A model generated the notes under the pieces. The model saw only the letters and a list, made by a program, of their open reading frames with translations. It ran no database searches and was not told the origin of the DNA. Position numbers and translations under genes: made by a program. Below, piece after piece: positions 33,531 to 42,270 of a stretch of DNA of 64,000 bases (position 1 is its first letter; each line of letters starts with the position of its first letter). This stretch comes from CBDFHC01 sp965247585. GTDB lineage: Bacteria > Chloroflexota > Dehalococcoidia > Lucifugimonadales > GCA-2712585. The stretch is taken from positions 1,265,890-1,329,889 of the forward strand of contig CBDFHC010000005.1 in NCBI GenBank assembly GCA_965247585.1, in the 5' to 3' direction.

Positions 33531-35363
33531 ATGACAACAAATAGAGGCAGGACCGCAGAGATAGAGCGACAGGGCGCCGGTCAGGCGCCCCGAAAAGATG
33601 CGGTTAGCAAGACCGCAACCAAGGAGGTGGTCCTCCCGGCAACCCTGTCGGTGAAGCAGTTGGCCGACTCCATGCGGGTGGACTCCATTGAAGTAATCAA
33701 GCAGCTCATGCGCAACGGCATAATGGCCGCCATCAACCAGGTCATTGATTATGATCTGGCGGCGTTGGTAACCCCGGCATTCGGCTTCAAGGCCAAGAAA
33801 GAAGAGAAGACAAAAAGCGTACTGGCCAGCGCCCTCCAAGAGATGGAGAAGCCAGACGAATCAAAGCTGAAAACTCGTGACCCCGTGGTGACTATCCTGG
33901 GCCATGTGGACCATGGCAAAACCACGCTGCTTGACACTATCCGCAACAGCCGGGTCACGCAGGGAGAAGTCGGCGGGATAACGCAGCACATTGGCGCCTA
34001 CCAGGTGAAATACGGGGATAATAAGATCACCTTCCTGGACACCCCGGGCCACGAGGCGTTTACTGCCATACGTGCCCGTGGCGCCAGCGTAACGGACATG
34101 GCCGTGCTGGTTGTGGCGGCGAATGACGGCGTGATGCCGCAGACGGTTGAAGCCATAAACCACGCGAAAGCCGCCAATCTGCCGATTCTTGTCGCCATCA
34201 ACAAGATGGATATGCCGGATGCCGAGCCTGACAACGTGAAACGGCAGCTAACAGAACACAACCTGCTGGTAGAGGAGTGGGGTGGCGACGTAATCGCGGT
34301 GCCTATTTCCGCCAAGAACAACACGGGCATAGAGGATCTGCTGGAAAACATCCAAGTGGTGGCTGAAGTTGGCGAGCTGAAGGCTGATTTTGATCGGCCG
34401 GGCCGCGGTACTGTCATCGAGGTCCAGTTAGACCGGAGCAAGGGGCCCTTGGCCACAGTCCTGGTGCAGAATGGCGTGGTCAGGGTAGGGGACAGCGTGG
34501 TGGCCGGCGGAACCTGGGGCCGGGTGAGGGCCCTGGTTAATGACTTGGGCGAGAGAATAAAAGAAGCCGGCCCTTCCGTGCCGGTGGAAGTCCTGGGCTT
34601 CAGTGAGCTGCCTCAAGCCGGCGACGCGTTCTACGTCGTGGCTGATGACCGCACCGCCCGAGCTGTGGTGGAGGAGAATGTGGAGAGGCGGCAGGAGGAA
34701 CAGACCCTCTCCCGCGCCATGACTTTGGAAGACGTCATGACCCGCATTAACAAAGGAGAGGTGAAGGAGCTCAATCTGATCCTCAAAGCGGACGCCCAGG
34801 GGAGTGTTGAGGCGGTCAGGGGCTCCCTGGAAAGGCTGGACAGCCCCAGCGCCAGGGTAAATATACTCCACGCGGGTAGCGGTGCCGTAAATGAAAGCGA
34901 TATTCTTCTGGCCGGCGCGTCGAACGCCATAATCTTCGCGTTTAGCGTGGGGGTGGAGCCCAGCGCTGATCTTGCAGCGGGCCGTGGCGGGGTGCAGATC
35001 CGGTCCTACAACATAATCTATAAGCTTATTGAAGACGTGGAGGCCGCACTGAAGGGTATCCTGGCGCCGGTGCATCGCGAAGTTGTGATCGGCAAGGCCG
35101 AGATTCGGGAGGTATTCGGGGCCAAGCGCGGTACCAAGGTGGCGGGCGCTCTGGTTACTGAAGGTCGGTTCGCCCGGGAAGGCTCAATCCGCGTTTTGAG
35201 AAAAGGCGATGTGGTGCACACTGGCACCATTGGCAGCCTGCGGCGCTTCAAGGATGACGTGAACGAGGTCACTTCCGGCCTGGAGTGCGGCATCGTCATT
35301 TCCGGATTCGAAACCTTCGAGGTAGGCGATTTGTTGGAGGCCTTCCGCCGCGAACGCACCTAG
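33531..35363 (+). CDS. infB: Translation initiation factor IF-2
   Basis: Delivers initiator tRNA to the 30S subunit. 610 residues: a short N-terminal region with one IF2_N domain (VKQLADSMRVDSIEVIKQLMRNGIMA), G domain GHVDHGKTT, DTPGHEAFTAIRARG and NKMD, then domains II to IV. It lacks the long N-terminal extensions of many IF2s. Starts 13 bases after the ylxR stop. Confidence 0.96.
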   Translation: MTTNRGRTAEIERQGAGQAPRKDAVSKTATKEVVLPATLSVKQLADSMRVDSIEVIKQLMRNGIMAAINQVIDYDLAALVTPAFGFKAKKEEKTKSVLASALQEMEKPDESKLKTRDPVVTILGHVDHGKTTLLDTIRNSRVTQGEVGGITQHIGAYQVKYGDNKITFLDTPGHEAFTAIRARGASVTDMAVLVVAANDGVMPQTVEAINHAKAANLPILVAINKMDMPDAEPDNVKRQLTEHNLLVEEWGGDVIAVPISAKNNTGIEDLLENIQVVAEVGELKADFDRPGRGTVIEVQLDRSKGPLATVLVQNGVVRVGDSVVAGGTWGRVRALVNDLGERIKEAGPSVPVEVLGFSELPQAGDAFYVVADDRTARAVVEENVERRQEEQTLSRAMTLEDVMTRINKGEVKELNLILKADAQGSVEAVRGSLERLDSPSARVNILHAGSGAVNESDILLAGASNAIIFAFSVGVEPSADLAAGRGGVQIRSYNIIYKLIEDVEAALKGILAPVHREVVIGKAEIREVFGAKRGTKVAGALVTEGRFAREGSIRVLRKGDVVHTGTIGSLRRFKDDVNEVTSGLECGIVISGFETFEVGDLLEAFRRERT

Positions 35364-35427
35364 AGGACCTGCCGTCCCGTTCGACCCGTCCGTTCCTTGA
35401 TCTTCGCGCCAGAGGGGACCGTGTCCA

Positions 35428-35826
35428 ATGAATAGGCGTACGCTACGCGTTAGTGAGCTTTTGCGCCAGGAGATTAGCCTGGTGTTGCAGCGTCAGATAC
35501 GAGACCCCCGGCTGCGCTCTCTGATCAGCGTTACCAAGGTTGAGACCTCCCCGGATCTTCGGGAGGCCAAAGTCTTTGTTAGCGTTATGGGCGAACCCTC
35601 CAAGAAGGAAGCGGCGCTGCAAGGCCTCACCTCTGCCACCGGCTACTTGAAGCGTGCCATAGGGGATGCGCTGCCGTTAAGGCACGTTCCCAGGCTGACC
35701 TTTGCACTGGATGATTCGCTGGAGAAGGGAGAAGAGGTGTTCCGGGTGATGAACCAACTGGCGGAGCAGCAGCCCTCTCCCGCGCAGGGAGACGATGGGG
35801 TTCAACCTGGGGGTGCGGATGAATAG
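35428..35826 (+). CDS. rbfA: Ribosome-binding factor A
   Basis: 30S maturation factor. 132 residues; RVSELLRQEISLVLQRQIRDPRL and VTKVETSPDLREAKVFVSVMG are family hallmarks, as is HVPRLTFALDDSLEKGEEVFRVMNQL. The last 8 bases overlap truB. Confidence 0.95.
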   Translation: MNRRTLRVSELLRQEISLVLQRQIRDPRLRSLISVTKVETSPDLREAKVFVSVMGEPSKKEAALQGLTSATGYLKRAIGDALPLRHVPRLTFALDDSLEKGEEVFRVMNQLAEQQPSPAQGDDGVQPGGADE

Positions 35827-36775
35827 TGCGGGCCCAACGGTTAACGGCTTCCTGGTGTTGAGCAAGCCCAAGGGCATGACGTCAATGGATGTGGTGCGCG
35901 TGGTAAAGCGGCTCACCGGAATTCGAAAGCGGGTGGGCCATGGCGGCACCTTGGACCCATTGGCGGAGGGCGTCCTTCCTATATGCTTCGGCCAGGCAAC
36001 GCGGCTGATGGAGCATCTGATAAACCAGACCAAAGAGTACTCCATGACGGTCCGCTTGGGCGTGGAGACCGATACGTACGATGCGGAGGGCGCCGTGGTG
36101 GAGGAGCGCGACGCCTCCGGCATCACCCGGGAGGATGTGGAGGCCGCGCTCCGGCCGTTCCAAGGTGTCTTCCAGCAGAAGCCGCCCATGCACAGCGCCC
36201 TCAAGAAGGATGGCCACCGCCTGTATGAGCTGGCCCGAAAAGGCGTCGAGTTGGATCTGGAGCCCAGGGAGGTGCAGGTCTACAGCCTGAGCTTGGAGAG
36301 CTTTGAGGACTGTTTGGTGACCATTCGCGTTGAATGCGGAAGAGGAATGTACATGAGGTCGCTAGCCCATGATCTGGGACACCAGTTGGGTTGCGGCGCG
36401 CATGCAGCCAGCCTTGTCCGTGAAAAGGCGGGGACCTTTCGCCTGGAGGACGCCTTAACGGTGGAGCAGTTCACCAAAGCGGCGGAAGCCGGCCGGTGGA
36501 GAGAGCTGATCAGGCCGATAGATGCTCCGGTGCTGCATATGAAGAGCGTGCTGGTGTCCGAGGCCGCGGAGAGGCACCTTCGAAACGGACAGCCGGTGTC
36601 CCTGGGGCACCAGGGGCTGTACGCCGGACATCTGGAGAGCTACCGCGCCTATGCCGGCGACGGCCGGTTCCTGGGCGTGGTCCGGTTCGACCGGCCCCAG
36701 AATCGCTGGGAGCCGTTCAAGCTGTTTCGGTCTGACGAGCCGTCCCCCTTCGCGCCGGAACACGGACGCGTCTAG
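35819..36775 (+). CDS. truB: tRNA pseudouridine-55 synthase
   Basis: Makes pseudouridine 55 in the T-loop of tRNAs. 318 residues from MNSAGPTVNGFLVLSKPKGMTS; the catalytic Asp is in HGGTLDPLAEGVLPICFG. C-terminal PUA-like domain at about 240-310. An alternative start at 35795 would overlap rbfA by 32 bases; 35819 begins at the family core. Confidence 0.95.
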   Translation: MNSAGPTVNGFLVLSKPKGMTSMDVVRVVKRLTGIRKRVGHGGTLDPLAEGVLPICFGQATRLMEHLINQTKEYSMTVRLGVETDTYDAEGAVVEERDASGITREDVEAALRPFQGVFQQKPPMHSALKKDGHRLYELARKGVELDLEPREVQVYSLSLESFEDCLVTIRVECGRGMYMRSLAHDLGHQLGCGAHAASLVREKAGTFRLEDALTVEQFTKAAEAGRWRELIRPIDAPVLHMKSVLVSEAAERHLRNGQPVSLGHQGLYAGHLESYRAYAGDGRFLGVVRFDRPQNRWEPFKLFRSDEPSPFAPEHGRV

Positions 36776-36895
36776 ACCACCGCCGCAATTCGCCTGATTT
36801 CGCCGGCCAAGTTAGTCCAGCTCCGCCTTGACATAACGCTTGGGTTCATATATTGATTATGAGGGGAGTCAGCAGGACGGAGGAGGGTAGGACTT

Positions 36896-37036
36896 ATGGA
36901 GGCATATTGTTTCAAATGCCGGGCCAAGCGGGAGATTAACAACGCCCAACAAACCACACTGAAGAACGGGAGGCCGGCCACCAGGGGCACCTGTCCCGTA
37001 TGCGGCACAACCGTTTTCCGCATAGGCCGGGTCTAG
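36896..37036 (+). CDS. DUF5679-like zinc-ribbon micro-protein
   Basis: A 46-residue protein with two CxxC knuckles, CFKC at 5-8 and CPVCG at 33-37, around a NGRPATRGT turn, as in the DUF5679 family common in Chloroflexota and Actinomycetota. Role unknown; nucleic-acid binding is assumed for zinc ribbons. A strong GGAGGAGGG ribosome site precedes the ATG by 8 bases, which supports translation of this short gene. Confidence 0.85.
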   Translation: MEAYCFKCRAKREINNAQQTTLKNGRPATRGTCPVCGTTVFRIGRV

Positions 37037-37047
37037 GGGTGGGGATG

Positions 37048-37725
37048 CTATCTTCTAGATACGGAGTAAGAGTAGCCCAGCTTTTCTAGCAGTCTTTCCG
37101 GATTAGTTACCAACAAGGCGTGGGTCTGTTCATCGTTGAGACCCGCGCCTTTTGCTATCTTCAGATTCAGGTCTGCCCGGAGCAGGTCTTCCGGCCTGTG
37201 TGTGTCCGAGTCCAACACCATCTTGGCCTGTTGACCAAGGGCGGTGCGGGCCACATGCCCGTTGGTCAGGCTGTGTCCCCGCCGGGCGGTAATCTCCACA
37301 AAGATCTCCTTCTGTTGGGCCAAGAGCGCCTCCTCCTCTGTGAGAAGCCCGGGGTGGGCCAGCAGGTCCACCGAGTCAGAGCTGACGGCGGCCAGGTTGG
37401 TGCCCGGCTCCACCGGCTCGACTATGGTTTCTCCGTGGACGTTCACCAGCCGGGCGCCCAGAGCCTTGGCCTCCCGCGCCACCAGGTCAATATCATCCTT
37501 TGGAACGTGAGTGATCTCCACGCCTGGGATGGCAAGGATGTCCCACCGCTCCGTGGCCGCCTTGGTGTCCTTCACCAGCGTCTTGACCACGTATTCCAGG
37601 TTGCCGTAACCAACGTGGTCCGTGATGGCGATGACCTTGTAACCCTGGACGTGGGCACGGCGCACCAACTCAATGGGGGAGAGGACGCCGTCGCTGAGAA
37701 AGGTGTGGGTATGAAAATCGTACAT
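37048..37725 (-). CDS. PHP-domain phosphoesterase
   Basis: 225 residues of the polymerase-and-histidinol-phosphatase fold, with metal motifs DFHTHTFLSDG (3-13), ITDHVGYGN, a Glu/His pair in PGVEITHVP, VNVHGETIVEP, DLLAHPG and DSDTHRPEDL. Close to stand-alone PHP phosphatases (histidinol phosphatase, 3',5'-nucleotide bisphosphate phosphatase); substrate unknown. Convergent with the zinc-ribbon gene. Confidence 0.9.
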   Translation of the reverse strand: MYDFHTHTFLSDGVLSPIELVRRAHVQGYKVIAITDHVGYGNLEYVVKTLVKDTKAATERWDILAIPGVEITHVPKDDIDLVAREAKALGARLVNVHGETIVEPVEPGTNLAAVSSDSVDLLAHPGLLTEEEALLAQQKEIFVEITARRGHSLTNGHVARTALGQQAKMVLDSDTHRPEDLLRADLNLKIAKGAGLNDEQTHALLVTNPERLLEKLGYSYSVSRR

Positions 37726-37805
37726 GGGATGGCACCTCCGCCGCTTTGGAGGATAGCACCGCCGCTGCCCGTTATCAACGAAGCTAAAGGAGCTGGCAGG
37801 TCTCG

Positions 37806-37835
37806 TTGAAAGGGGACTAACGGCGGGACTACAAT
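37806..37835 (+). promoter_or_regulatory. Promoter of tRNA-Lys
   Basis: TTGAAA (37806-37811), 18-base spacer and TACAAT (37830-37835), ending 19 bases before the mature tRNA 5' end. Confidence 0.75.
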
Positions 37836-37854
37836 AAGGGCCCGCGACAACCGG

Positions 37855-37932
37855 GGGCCGTTAGCTCAGTCTGGTCAGAGCACCGGACTTTTAATCCGGG
37901 TGTCCAGGGTTCGAATCCCTGACGGCCCACCA
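37855..37932 (+). tRNA. tRNA-Lys (anticodon UUU)
   Basis: Acceptor stem GGGCCGT pairs with ACGGCCC; D-arm GCTC/GAGC; anticodon stem CCGGA/TCCGG with loop CTTTTAA giving anticodon TTT at 34-36; T-arm CAGGG-TTCGAAT-CCCTG; discriminator A and encoded CCA (37930-37932). The 3' half is shared, on the opposite strand, with the end of the serine recombinase gene, so this tRNA is the probable integration site of the downstream element. Confidence 0.96.
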
Positions 37933-39509
37933 GACTTGACGGTAGACAGAACCGGGGCGTGTAGGGCGACTTCCTCGGCGTCCATTCCCCCTATCGGAGA
38001 ATCCTGTGGCATGGGGATGGTATAGCGCACCAAGGCGTTTCCGGGCTGCACCACGATCTCCTTCACGAAGCTCTCGATGAAGGCCCTACGCTCCGTCAAC
38101 TCACTCTTGTTGAGGAACACGCTCATGTCCTGGGCGTAGGCCGCGATGGTCTCCACGTCGTCCAGGACCTCCCGCCGCTGGGACAGCATCGCCCTGGCCT
38201 CGGCCGCAGACGCCTCAAGCTTCTCCTGCCGCTCCCTGTGGTCCCGGATGCGGGGTTTGAAGTCGTCGATGTTCAGGTCGGTGGTCTCCGCCAGGTCGTA
38301 GAGCCGTTCCAGCCTGCGCTTCACGTCTACAAGCTCCGACTCGACGGTCTCCAGCCGCTGGCGCTGCTCGTGGGCGATGCCGTCCATCTCCTCGTCCACC
38401 AGCTTCACCAGGTCGCGGATGTTGGACTCGGTGAGCACGTTCTCCCGGATCTTCCCCACCACCATTTCCTCGAAGCGGCGTGCGTTGAGCCTGGGAGTCT
38501 CGCAGGCGTCCTTGCCGCGCTTCATGATCGACTGGCAGACGTAGTAGGCGAACCGGCCGCTCTTGGCGTCCTGGCCGCTGAGCGCCCGGTTGCACGCCCT
38601 GCACCTGACCAGGCCACTGAGCAGGTAGGAACTCCCGACCCGGCGGGGATGAGTCCTCCTGGGAGCGCGGGAGCGCAGCTTCCGGTTCACCCGCTTGAAC
38701 TGGGCCTTGGAGACGATGGCGGGGAAGGCCTTCTCCACCCGCACCGGCTCGGCCTTGTCCTTGGAATCAGTGCCCCAGACCAAGGTTCCCGTGTAGACAG
38801 GATTCCTGAGGATGATGTGGACGCCGTTCTTGGACCAGAGCCTGCCGGTGGGGTTGGCGATGCCCTCGTCGTTGAGGGTGCGGGTGATGTTCAGGATTCC
38901 CCTGCCCGACTCGGCCATGCCAAAGATGCGTTGCACTACCGGAGCTGTGGCGGGATCGGGTTCGAGGGTGGGCCGCTTCTTGGCCCCGTCCTGCACCATG
39001 AGCTTGCGGTAGCCGTAGGGCACCCGGCTGGCCACCCAGAATCCGCGAGAAGCGGCCTCTCGCATTCCCCGGACGACCTCCTGCGCAAGATTCTCCGAGT
39101 AGAACTCGTCCACCGACTCGATGATGGCCTCCATGAGCTTGCCGGTGGGGGAGTCGTCGGCGTGCTCGGTGATGGAGACCACCCTCACGCCCTTGCGCCG
39201 GAGCAGGGCCTTGAAGGCGACGGCGTGCTCCCGCTTCCTGGTAAACCTTGAGAACTTCCAAACGAGAATCTCCTTGAAGGGAGCCTCCGGCTTGGCGGCC
39301 TCATCCAGCATCCTTCGGAACTGGGGCCGGTCGGCGGTGCGTCCGCTCTCGGCCTCGTCCACGTATTCACGGGCGACCAGGTAGCCGTTCCTCTCGGCAT
39401 AGTCCCTGAGCGCTCGTAGCTGGGCCGCCACCGACAGGTCCACGTCCTGGCGGTCGCTGGAGACCCTGGCGTAGAGGGCCACCGGTATCAGATCAAGTAG
39501 GTCATTCAT
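37875..39509 (-). CDS. Large serine recombinase (integrase)
   Basis: 544 residues. Resolvase domain with the catalytic serine in LYARVSSDRQDVDLSVAAQ (about 10-28), recombinase domain (RVPYGYRKL, LNDEGIANPTGRLWSKNGVHIILRNPVYTG), zinc-ribbon RCRACNRALSG, and a long coiled coil near 360-460. Such enzymes insert and excise mobile elements. Its last 19 or so codons (GIRTLDTRIKSPVL end) are antisense tRNA-Lys, with the TGA inside the tRNA D-loop. ATG 39509 overlaps the end of the RHH gene and has GGAGGAGAGG upstream; a start at 39536 is also open. Confidence 0.93.
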   Translation of the reverse strand: MNDLLDLIPVALYARVSSDRQDVDLSVAAQLRALRDYAERNGYLVAREYVDEAESGRTADRPQFRRMLDEAAKPEAPFKEILVWKFSRFTRKREHAVAFKALLRRKGVRVVSITEHADDSPTGKLMEAIIESVDEFYSENLAQEVVRGMREAASRGFWVASRVPYGYRKLMVQDGAKKRPTLEPDPATAPVVQRIFGMAESGRGILNITRTLNDEGIANPTGRLWSKNGVHIILRNPVYTGTLVWGTDSKDKAEPVRVEKAFPAIVSKAQFKRVNRKLRSRAPRRTHPRRVGSSYLLSGLVRCRACNRALSGQDAKSGRFAYYVCQSIMKRGKDACETPRLNARRFEEMVVGKIRENVLTESNIRDLVKLVDEEMDGIAHEQRQRLETVESELVDVKRRLERLYDLAETTDLNIDDFKPRIRDHRERQEKLEASAAEARAMLSQRREVLDDVETIAAYAQDMSVFLNKSELTERRAFIESFVKEIVVQPGNALVRYTIPMPQDSPIGGMDAEEVALHAPVLSTVKSGGPSGIRTLDTRIKSPVL

Positions 39510-39735
39510 CAGCCTCTCCTCCTTCTGTTCGGGCATGTCCCGTCTGTCTAGTTTGCAGTCTTTCGAGTCGTTCTCGCCTGCGCCACTCCCTCTCCTCCAT
39601 GTAGAGGCGGACCGCCTCCCGGAGCAGCTCGCTCACGGTGCGGTCCTCCTCCTTGACCACCTGCCGCAGATTTTGGGCCATCTCCGGTGGCAGGGAGAAG
39701 GTGATGGTGTCGGTGTTTCTCGACTTTGGGGGCAT
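39502..39735 (-). CDS. Ribbon-helix-helix (CopG/Arc-like) regulator
   Basis: 77 residues. TDTITFSLPPEMAQNLRQVVKEEDRTVSELLREAVRLYMEEREW is a typical ribbon-helix-helix DNA-binding fold, with a charged C-terminal helix. It overlaps the recombinase start, so it probably controls the recombinase operon and itself; an inverted repeat covers its -10 box. An antitoxin role is possible but no toxin is adjacent. Confidence 0.88.
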   Translation of the reverse strand: MPPKSRNTDTITFSLPPEMAQNLRQVVKEEDRTVSELLREAVRLYMEEREWRRRERLERLQTRQTGHARTEGGEADE

Positions 39736-39757
39736 GGTTTCTCTTTTCGTCTGCCGG

Positions 39758-39803
39758 TATAGTACGCTGTCTTACTATATACCACCGGCCAACCGATCTT
39801 CAA
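39758..39803 (-). promoter_or_regulatory. Promoter and operator of the RHH-recombinase operon
   Basis: On the minus strand TTGAAG (39798-39803), 18-base spacer, TATAGT (39774-39779). A perfect 7-bp inverted repeat TATAGTA (39758-39764) / TACTATA (39773-39779) covers the -10 and start site, the position expected for autorepression by the ribbon-helix-helix protein. Confidence 0.65.
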
Positions 39804-40133
39804 CCGACACAGGGAGGAGCCGCCGCCGGGATCTGCGGGTTCCGGGTGCTGCAACAATTGTCTCGTTTCGGCCTGTTGGGGGCAGACACGGTAGGTGCAC
39901 AGAATGCCCTTTTGCCCCCTATAGGAAACCCTGGGAACGGGTCTGGGGCGGTGGTGGAACATGCTTCCGACGCCCCAGAGCACTGGTCCGTCGAGGCCCT
40001 GGCCGTGGTGATTGTAGCTGAGAGGCGAAGGGAATGCGAGGTGTGCGGGACCTCCCCTGACGTGTCAATTCTGCAACAATTGGAACATGTGAGGGCGTAA
40101 GGGGCCTGAAGGGTAGGGAACTCCTCCAAAATG

Positions 40134-40155
40134 GTCCCAGCAGCCATGCTGGGAC
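40134..40155 (-). terminator. Intrinsic terminator-like hairpin after the replication-relaxation gene
   Basis: GTCCCAGCA / TGCTGGGAC, a perfect 9-bp stem with a 4-base loop, followed on the minus strand by CATTTTGG. It lies 39 bases past the stop at 40194. The rest of 39804-40193 has no gene that I can support; a 12-base sequence CTGCAACAATTG occurs twice (39849-39860 and 40071-40082). Confidence 0.6.
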
Positions 40156-40193
40156 AGCCCCTACAGGAAGTGGTCGGAACGGCGGAGTTGTAC

Positions 40194-42263
40194 TTATGCA
40201 ACTGGGTACAACGACTTCAACTGGATGCGGCCAGTCAGGTTCAGTCCCTCTGACGACGATGCAGACGGAGACTCTCGCCACGAATACCCCAGGACACCGC
40301 ACTCAACAAGGGTCTCGACATTGGAGGTGATGATGGGCGGCCCATCCAGTCTGTCAGCGGCGCCCAGAAAGGCGTCCTCGTTGCCGGGTGTCTCGAAGAC
40401 GAAGAGCACCCGGGGCAGGAGTCCGCCGTGGTCCCGCTCCGCCCAGCCACTCTGAAAGTACCGGCGGTAGGACTCCAGGCGGTCAAGGATGCGCTTGGGT
40501 GTGGTGGCTCGACGCTCGAACTCCAGCAGGTAGGGACGCCACCGGCCCCGGTACTCCAAGGTAAAGGAGGCGTCAGGGAGTATCACGTAGGTGGTCCAGT
40601 CGTAGCGGTAGCCGATGCTGGAGCGGGAGGTGGGTAGCAGGTCGAACAGGTCGTAGTGCTGGGAGCGGGCGACCTCGGCTGACAGGGCGACGGCAAAGCC
40701 AGTGACGCCCGCGTGGTGCCGCTGCTGAGAGGCGAGGGCACGCAGGGCGGTCCCTGCGTAAACCTCGGGGTTCGAGTACGCGGGTTCGGCGCTCCACCGG
40801 TCGAGGGTGAGCCCGACAGCGGCGCGGTCTCTGCGGGCCAGGTACGTCAATCCACCGTCTGTGAGCACGTGGAGGGGGCCGTCCGCTCGCACCAGACTGT
40901 GCTGGCCCAGGGAGCGGAGAACCTGGTTCACCCGGCGCAGGGTGACGCCGCCCATCAGTCCCGCCAGCTGCTCACGGGTGCACAGGGGCCAGGCCGCCAG
41001 CAGGTCGAGGGCGTCCTTCTCGGCGCGGGTCAGCTGCACAGGGAGGGTTGATGTGAGTTGCTGGGTAGGCTCCGGCATGGAGGCCTGCACGCCGGAGGAG
41101 TACAGGGCGGTGGGATTCAGCTTCGGGCTTTTGCCCAGGAAGGAGTGGGACGAGTCCAGCAGTCGCTCCGCCAAGGCCAGGATACCCGCCAGGGATGCGT
41201 CGGCAGCGATGCGCACGGGCTCGCCCAGGCCGCTCCCGCACTGCTGCCAGACGACTCCCGTGTGGTCTCCGGCTAGAAGCTCCCCTTCCGTCACCACGAA
41301 GGTCCTGAGGTGCTCCGACGGGTCGCCCAGGGAACGGATGGCCCTGCGGGTGGCCTGGTCTGCGTGGGTCAGCACGAGGGTGACGAAGGGACGGTCGCTG
41401 CTGTCCATCCGCTCAATGCTCCTGAGGCGGTAGCGAAGTCTGGAGGTGGGAAACGCCGGCCCTTGGCGAATGAGACCGATGGAGCGGCCCCCGGGCAGGA
41501 TGAGCAGCATGTCGTAGGGACCTCGGCGGTAGTGGTCCACACGCACGGGATCGTTGTGCGGGTCGGCGTCAGCGACCATGGCGGCGACGCGGTAGAGCAC
41601 GGCGATGGCGTCCAGCCGCTCGGCCAGAAGCCGGAACCACTGTTTCGACACCGGGTAGGCCCGCAGCATATGCGCCCGGCCCTTGGTGGCTACTCCCCCG
41701 GCGATGACGCCCTGCTCCGTTGGGAAGTACCGGCGCTTCGGGCGAGCACCCAAGATGCTCAGATGGTGCGGCACGGAGCTCACAAGGCTGCGTTTGGCGA
41801 GCTTCTCAAGCCGCTCTCGCAGGGTGGAGGCCGGAACGCGCCCAAAACGGGACAGTTCGTCCACGGTGGCCAAGGGCGCTGCGCACAGCAACAGGAGGGC
41901 CTCTTCAAGACTCTCGCGCAGAGGACGCAGAGCGGGGTCCGGCCGCAGGCCCATCAGATCGATGAGCAGCTGTTGCCCGGCTCTTTCAATCGCTCGGACG
42001 TTCCCGCCGACAGAGTTCAGGACGGCGGACGGCACGGCTTGCCCCATGTGGCCCCGTTCGAGGAAGCGCCAGAGGGTGTGGCGGGACACGCCGAGGTCCT
42101 CGGCTGTCTTCCTCCGTCCATGCCGCCACACGTAGGCGCGCACGTAGTCCTGGATCGCCCTCATGAGGTCCGGTCCGGCCTGTGTCGTGGCGTTCGATGC
42201 TCGCCTTCGTGGCTTCGTGACTATCAATCGACTGCTCCCGTTCGCAATGGGCCAATATCTCAT
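40194..42263 (-). CDS. Replication-relaxation-like multi-winged-helix protein
   Basis: 689 residues. An N-terminal helix-turn-helix (RKTAEDLGVSRHTLWRFLERG, about 50-70), two winged-helix segments (ATVDELSRFGRVPASTLRERLEKLAKRSLV; CTREQLAGLMGGVTLRRVNQVLRSLGQHSLV), and a C-terminal domain like replication-relaxation proteins of mobile elements (LPDASFTLEYRGRWRPYLLE, then RILDRLESYRRYF). That family is linked to plasmid or conjugative-element replication. ATG lies inside an imperfect inverted repeat and lacks a clear ribosome site. Family call is by pattern, not search. Confidence 0.65.
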   Translation of the reverse strand: MRYWPIANGSSRLIVTKPRRRASNATTQAGPDLMRAIQDYVRAYVWRHGRRKTAEDLGVSRHTLWRFLERGHMGQAVPSAVLNSVGGNVRAIERAGQQLLIDLMGLRPDPALRPLRESLEEALLLLCAAPLATVDELSRFGRVPASTLRERLEKLAKRSLVSSVPHHLSILGARPKRRYFPTEQGVIAGGVATKGRAHMLRAYPVSKQWFRLLAERLDAIAVLYRVAAMVADADPHNDPVRVDHYRRGPYDMLLILPGGRSIGLIRQGPAFPTSRLRYRLRSIERMDSSDRPFVTLVLTHADQATRRAIRSLGDPSEHLRTFVVTEGELLAGDHTGVVWQQCGSGLGEPVRIAADASLAGILALAERLLDSSHSFLGKSPKLNPTALYSSGVQASMPEPTQQLTSTLPVQLTRAEKDALDLLAAWPLCTREQLAGLMGGVTLRRVNQVLRSLGQHSLVRADGPLHVLTDGGLTYLARRDRAAVGLTLDRWSAEPAYSNPEVYAGTALRALASQQRHHAGVTGFAVALSAEVARSQHYDLFDLLPTSRSSIGYRYDWTTYVILPDASFTLEYRGRWRPYLLEFERRATTPKRILDRLESYRRYFQSGWAERDHGGLLPRVLFVFETPGNEDAFLGAADRLDGPPIITSNVETLVECGVLGYSWRESPSASSSEGLNLTGRIQLKSLYPVA

Positions 42264-42270
42264 TGTGAAC
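42240..42270 (-). promoter_or_regulatory. Imperfect inverted repeat over the start codon
   Basis: GTTCGCAATG (42240-42249) and CATTGTGAAC (42261-42270) match at 9 of 10 positions across an 11-base spacer that, with the arms, includes the ATG at 42263. It could be an autoregulatory operator or an mRNA hairpin hiding the start. Confidence 0.4.

Noticed and set aside
39849..40082. Twelve-base direct repeat CTGCAACAATTG as possible attachment sites
   Set aside because: Too short and lies inside the element, not at its ends.
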